A stretch of DNA of 6,190 bases from Blautia sp. (GTDB lineage: Bacteria > Bacillota > Clostridia > Lachnospirales > Lachnospiraceae): the NCBI GenBank assembly GCA_017515945.1, contig JAFWDX010000505.1, positions 1-6,190 of the forward strand. The letters are read 5' to 3'. The position numbers and the translations under genes were made by a program. The notes below the pieces were generated by a model that saw nothing but the letters and a program-made list of their open reading frames with translations, was not told the DNA's origin and ran no database searches. Positions 4,259-6,190 of the stretch are shown piece by piece. Every line of letters begins with the position of its first letter. The stretch's first letter is position 1.

Positions 4259-6138
4259 TCGGTTATGTCTGCAAATATACGCCCATAGAATGGCTGGAAG
4301 CGGCCGGCGCGCAGATGGTGCGGATCGATCCCCGGGTCACGGCCTTTCCTGAGGCGGATGTCTGCATGCATCCGAATATGTGTGCCTATGTAAAATCCGT
4401 GCTGGAGGTCATGGCTCATGAAGACTATGAAGGCCTTGTCCTGACCACCTGCTGTGACAGTGTACGCAGGCTTTATGATGTGCTCAAAGAAAGATGGCCG
4501 GATCGCTTTTTTTATCTGCTGGACGTTCCCCGCAAGGTGAATGATTTCAGCACAGGCCTGTATCGACAGCGGATCCAGGCGCTGGTGGATGCATGGATCC
4601 GGTGGAGGAATTCACATGGACAGCCTGACACTGACACCGCCGACGACGGACTGGACTCGCCTTCCTGTGGGAGAGCCGCTGCTCCGGTTTCAGCGGCAAA
4701 TGCATATGAAAATCCGGTTCAGGAAACAGCCGGTGATCCTGTGGCGGAGCGCTTAAGGGAAAAGCTTACCCGGCTTCGCGCAGAAGCGGCTCTCACACCG
4801 CCTCCAGTACCGGAGGCGGCATTACAGATCGGACTGGTTGGCGCCCGCTGCCCGCATAGCCTGCGCACCCTTTTTGAAGAAAAAGGTGTCCGGCTTTCCT
4901 TTGATCTGACCTGTACAGGAGGCACCCGGGCCGTGCTGCTCGCCCAGGTCCTCGATTCCGGAGTCGAAGACGCGACGATCTCCCCCGGGCAGATCACATA
5001 CGCCTACGCCGCAGCTTTGCTGAACCAGCTGCCCTGTATGCGGATGGTCGACGCGACCGGGCGCGGTCGGTATCTGGATGCCTTTGAGGGGCGTCTGGAC
5101 GGTATCGTGTATCATACCGTCAAATTCTGTGACATTTATTCCTTTGAGTATGCCCGGCTGCACCGGGAGGATCGTTTTCCCCTGCTCGCCATTGATACCG
5201 ACCTCACCCCGCAATGCGAAGGCCAGGTCCGCACCCGCGTCGAAGCCTTTCTCGAAAGCCTGCAGGCCCGCAAGGCAGCTCCGTCTGCCAGGCGATCTGC
5301 TTCCAGTACACACTATCCAGGGGGAATAACAATGAATAAAATCTATGTCATGGGAGTGGACAGCGGCTCTACCTCCACCGGCGCCGTCATCATGAATGAA
5401 AAGAAAGAGATCCTCGCCGATGCCGTCATACGTACCGGCGCCAAAACCAGCGAGTCTGCATCCCGCGTGCTTGAGGCCGTTCTCGCATCAGCCGGCATTG
5501 CCCGGGAGGATCTGAACTGTATCGTTTCTACTGGATACGGGCGCGTTTCTATCCCTTACGCCGACCGTAATGTGACGGAAATCTCCTGCCATGCGAAAGG
5601 TGCGCTGTATTTCTTTCCTGAAGTAAGAACCATCCTGGATATCGGAGGGCAGGATTCCAAAACCATCCGGCTGGATGGAACGGGTGAAATCCTGGATTTT
5701 GCCATGAATGATAAATGCGCCGCGGGAACCGGCCGTTTTCTCGAGGCCATGGCCCGTACCCTTGAGTGCGGGATCGAGGATCTCGGTCCCCTTTCCATCC
5801 AGTCTCAGAAGGAAATCGAGATCAGCTCCATGTGCACCGTGTTCGCGGAATCCGAGGTCATTTCGCTGATCGCCCGCAATGAAGAAAAGACAGATATCGC
5901 CGCAGGTGTACATCGCGCCATCGCTTCAAAGGCCTCTTCCCTGCTGCGCAGAGTCGGGATTCTGCCCGAACTGATGATGACCGGGGGCGTCGCGCGCAAT
6001 CCCGGTGTTGTCCAGGCCATAGAAGAAAAGACAGGCTGCAGGATCCTGCTGTGTGATAAGCCGGATATCGTCGGCGCCGTCGGGGCGGCATTGTTTGCGT
6101 TGGAGGCGACGGGGGCATCCTCCGATAACAATGCATAA
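4255..6138 (+). CDS. Fusion: 2-hydroxyacyl-CoA dehydratase-type subunit + activase ATPase
   Basis: This is a 627-residue two-part protein. Residues 1 to about 336 are a second dehydratase-type subunit: NMCAYVKS (Cys43), TTCCDSVRRLYDVL (Cys66/67), FFYLLDVPRK (85-94), a hydrophilic low-complexity stretch at about 119-165 where relatives usually have helices, QIGLVGARCP (191-200), TVKFCDIYSFEY (Cys292), and the family ending GQVRTRVEAFLESL (323-336). A linker rich in Ala, Ser and Arg (337-359) follows. Residues 360-627 are a full-length activase (268 residues; HgdC is about 260), which hydrolyses ATP to push a low-potential electron into the dehydratase. Its motifs are GVDSGSTSTG (367-376), STGYGR (425-430), DIGGQDSK (462-469), Cys488 in CAAGTGR, Cys527 in SSMCTVFAESE and MTGGVARN (575-582). 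The 39-residue gap between the two cluster cysteines equals that between Cys127 and Cys166 of HgdC. The activase is normally a separate dimeric protein, so the fusion is unusual. It may reflect a one-base indel at the G run 5320-5324. Confidence 0.85.
   Translation: MIGYVCKYTPIEWLEAAGAQMVRIDPRVTAFPEADVCMHPNMCAYVKSVLEVMAHEDYEGLVLTTCCDSVRRLYDVLKERWPDRFFYLLDVPRKVNDFSTGLYRQRIQALVDAWIRWRNSHGQPDTDTADDGLDSPSCGRAAAPVSAANAYENPVQETAGDPVAERLREKLTRLRAEAALTPPPVPEAALQIGLVGARCPHSLRTLFEEKGVRLSFDLTCTGGTRAVLLAQVLDSGVEDATISPGQITYAYAAALLNQLPCMRMVDATGRGRYLDAFEGRLDGIVYHTVKFCDIYSFEYARLHREDRFPLLAIDTDLTPQCEGQVRTRVEAFLESLQARKAAPSARRSASSTHYPGGITMNKIYVMGVDSGSTSTGAVIMNEKKEILADAVIRTGAKTSESASRVLEAVLASAGIAREDLNCIVSTGYGRVSIPYADRNVTEISCHAKGALYFFPEVRTILDIGGQDSKTIRLDGTGEILDFAMNDKCAAGTGRFLEAMARTLECGIEDLGPLSIQSQKEIEISSMCTVFAESEVISLIARNEEKTDIAAGVHRAIASKASSLLRRVGILPELMMTGGVARNPGVVQAIEEKTGCRILLCDKPDIVGAVGAALFALEATGASSDNNA
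5319..5331 (+). promoter_or_regulatory. Internal ribosome binding site for free activase, with G5 run
   Basis: AGGGGG (5319-5324) sits 7 nt before the ATG at 5332, inside the fused reading frame. It is a normal distance and a near-consensus Shine-Dalgarno, as expected for the start of a separate activase gene. The five G bases at 5320-5324 also set the reading frame across the junction. Confidence 0.65.
5332..6138 (+). CDS. Internal start: stand-alone 2-hydroxyacyl-CoA dehydratase activase (HgdC/BadG-like ATPase)
   Basis: Translation from the internal ATG would give a 268-residue activase of normal family length starting MNKIYVMGVDSGST, the usual position of the first phosphate-binding loop (Asp10, Gly12, Ser13, Thr14). 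All family elements lie within this piece: ASKHA ATPase loops, and Cys129 and Cys168 (own numbering), which in HgdC bridge one [4Fe-4S] cluster between two monomers. Either this is translated as well as the fusion, giving free activase dimers, or it is the only activase if the fusion is a sequencing artefact. The Shine-Dalgarno at 5319-5324 supports internal initiation. The activase is usually needed only in trace amounts relative to the dehydratase, which would fit weak internal initiation. Function as an activase is well supported. Its use as a separate product is inferred. Confidence 0.6.
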   Translation: MNKIYVMGVDSGSTSTGAVIMNEKKEILADAVIRTGAKTSESASRVLEAVLASAGIAREDLNCIVSTGYGRVSIPYADRNVTEISCHAKGALYFFPEVRTILDIGGQDSKTIRLDGTGEILDFAMNDKCAAGTGRFLEAMARTLECGIEDLGPLSIQSQKEIEISSMCTVFAESEVISLIARNEEKTDIAAGVHRAIASKASSLLRRVGILPELMMTGGVARNPGVVQAIEEKTGCRILLCDKPDIVGAVGAALFALEATGASSDNNA

Positions 6139-6190
6139 ACGATACGGTGATGGGGTCAGGCCCCGGTAACAAAGCGTGGACGGAAAATGA
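6139..6190. other. Trailing intergenic sequence, no gene identified
   Basis: Apart from the repeat copy I see no open reading frame, terminator or promoter in the last 52 bases. The operon terminator or a further operon gene must lie beyond the window. Confidence 0.6.
6150..6163 (-). repeat. Inverted copy of the GGGCCTGACCCCAT element
   Basis: ATGGGGTCAGGCCC is the exact reverse complement of 2801-2814. It starts 12 bp after the stop of the fused gene. The short GGGG/CCCC pairing (6152-6155 with 6161-6164) has no T-run after it, so I do not call it a terminator. Confidence 0.7.

Noticed and set aside
4541..4756. Alternative + strand frame over the linker of the second dehydratase subunit
   Set aside because: No recognisable motif, and the main frame continues with clear family motifs on both sides. 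Mentioned only as a frameshift check in the findings.
5078..5329. Alternative + strand frame ending with TAA just before the activase ATG
   Set aside because: It overlaps the conserved C-terminal domain in the wrong frame. Its stop matters only if a one-base indel exists at the G run.
6152..6164. GGGG/CCCC hairpin as operon terminator
   Set aside because: Only four base pairs and no following T-run. The sequence is better explained as a copy of the intergenic repeat.

Overview
The window looks like chromosomal DNA from an anaerobic Gram-positive bacterium of the Clostridia, most likely Lachnospiraceae-like. This is an inference from the gene families (an oxygen-sensitive 2-hydroxyacyl-CoA dehydratase type system with its ATP-dependent activase, and a Na/Pi cotransporter with a PhoU-like tail), strong AGGAGG-type ribosome binding sites and sigma-A type promoters. 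No rRNA, tRNA or housekeeping marker is present to fix the taxon.

Layout: positions 1-90 hold a short tandem-repeat tract built on CCTGACCC / TTGACTCA words. A well-formed promoter follows at once and drives a six-helix membrane protein (162-821, +) of the Pr6Pr / FAR-17a-AIG1-like kind. This gene converges on a 605-residue Na/Pi-cotransporter family protein (889-2706, -). The two share a perfect 14-bp bidirectional terminator hairpin (876-915), one arm of which lies inside the last codons of the transporter. The transporter has its own clear promoter at 2739-2767. A 271-bp divergent intergenic region (2707-2977) holds that promoter, a second CCTGACCCC repeat cluster (2801-2844) and a perfect 8-bp dyad (2917-2948). 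It then leads into a two-gene + strand operon that runs almost to the window end.

The operon is the most interesting part. The first gene (2978-4258) is one 2-hydroxyacyl-CoA dehydratase-type subunit. The second gene overlaps it by ATGA and encodes a second, shorter dehydratase-type subunit fused in frame to a complete BadF/BadG/BcrA/HgdC-type activase ATPase (4255-6138, 627 residues). The activase keeps its own Shine-Dalgarno and ATG (5332), so both a fused and a free activase may be made. Whether the two parts are fused depends on a run of five G at 5320-5324: losing one G puts a TAA directly between the Shine-Dalgarno and the activase ATG, and gaining one G ends the frame just after that ATG. 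The operon carries everything expected of a two-subunit radical dehydratase/reductase plus its electron-injecting activase, but no CoA-transferase, dehydrogenase or transporter that would name the substrate. Copies of the 14-base word GGGCCTGACCCCAT lie on each side of it in opposite orientation (2801-2814 and 6150-6163).
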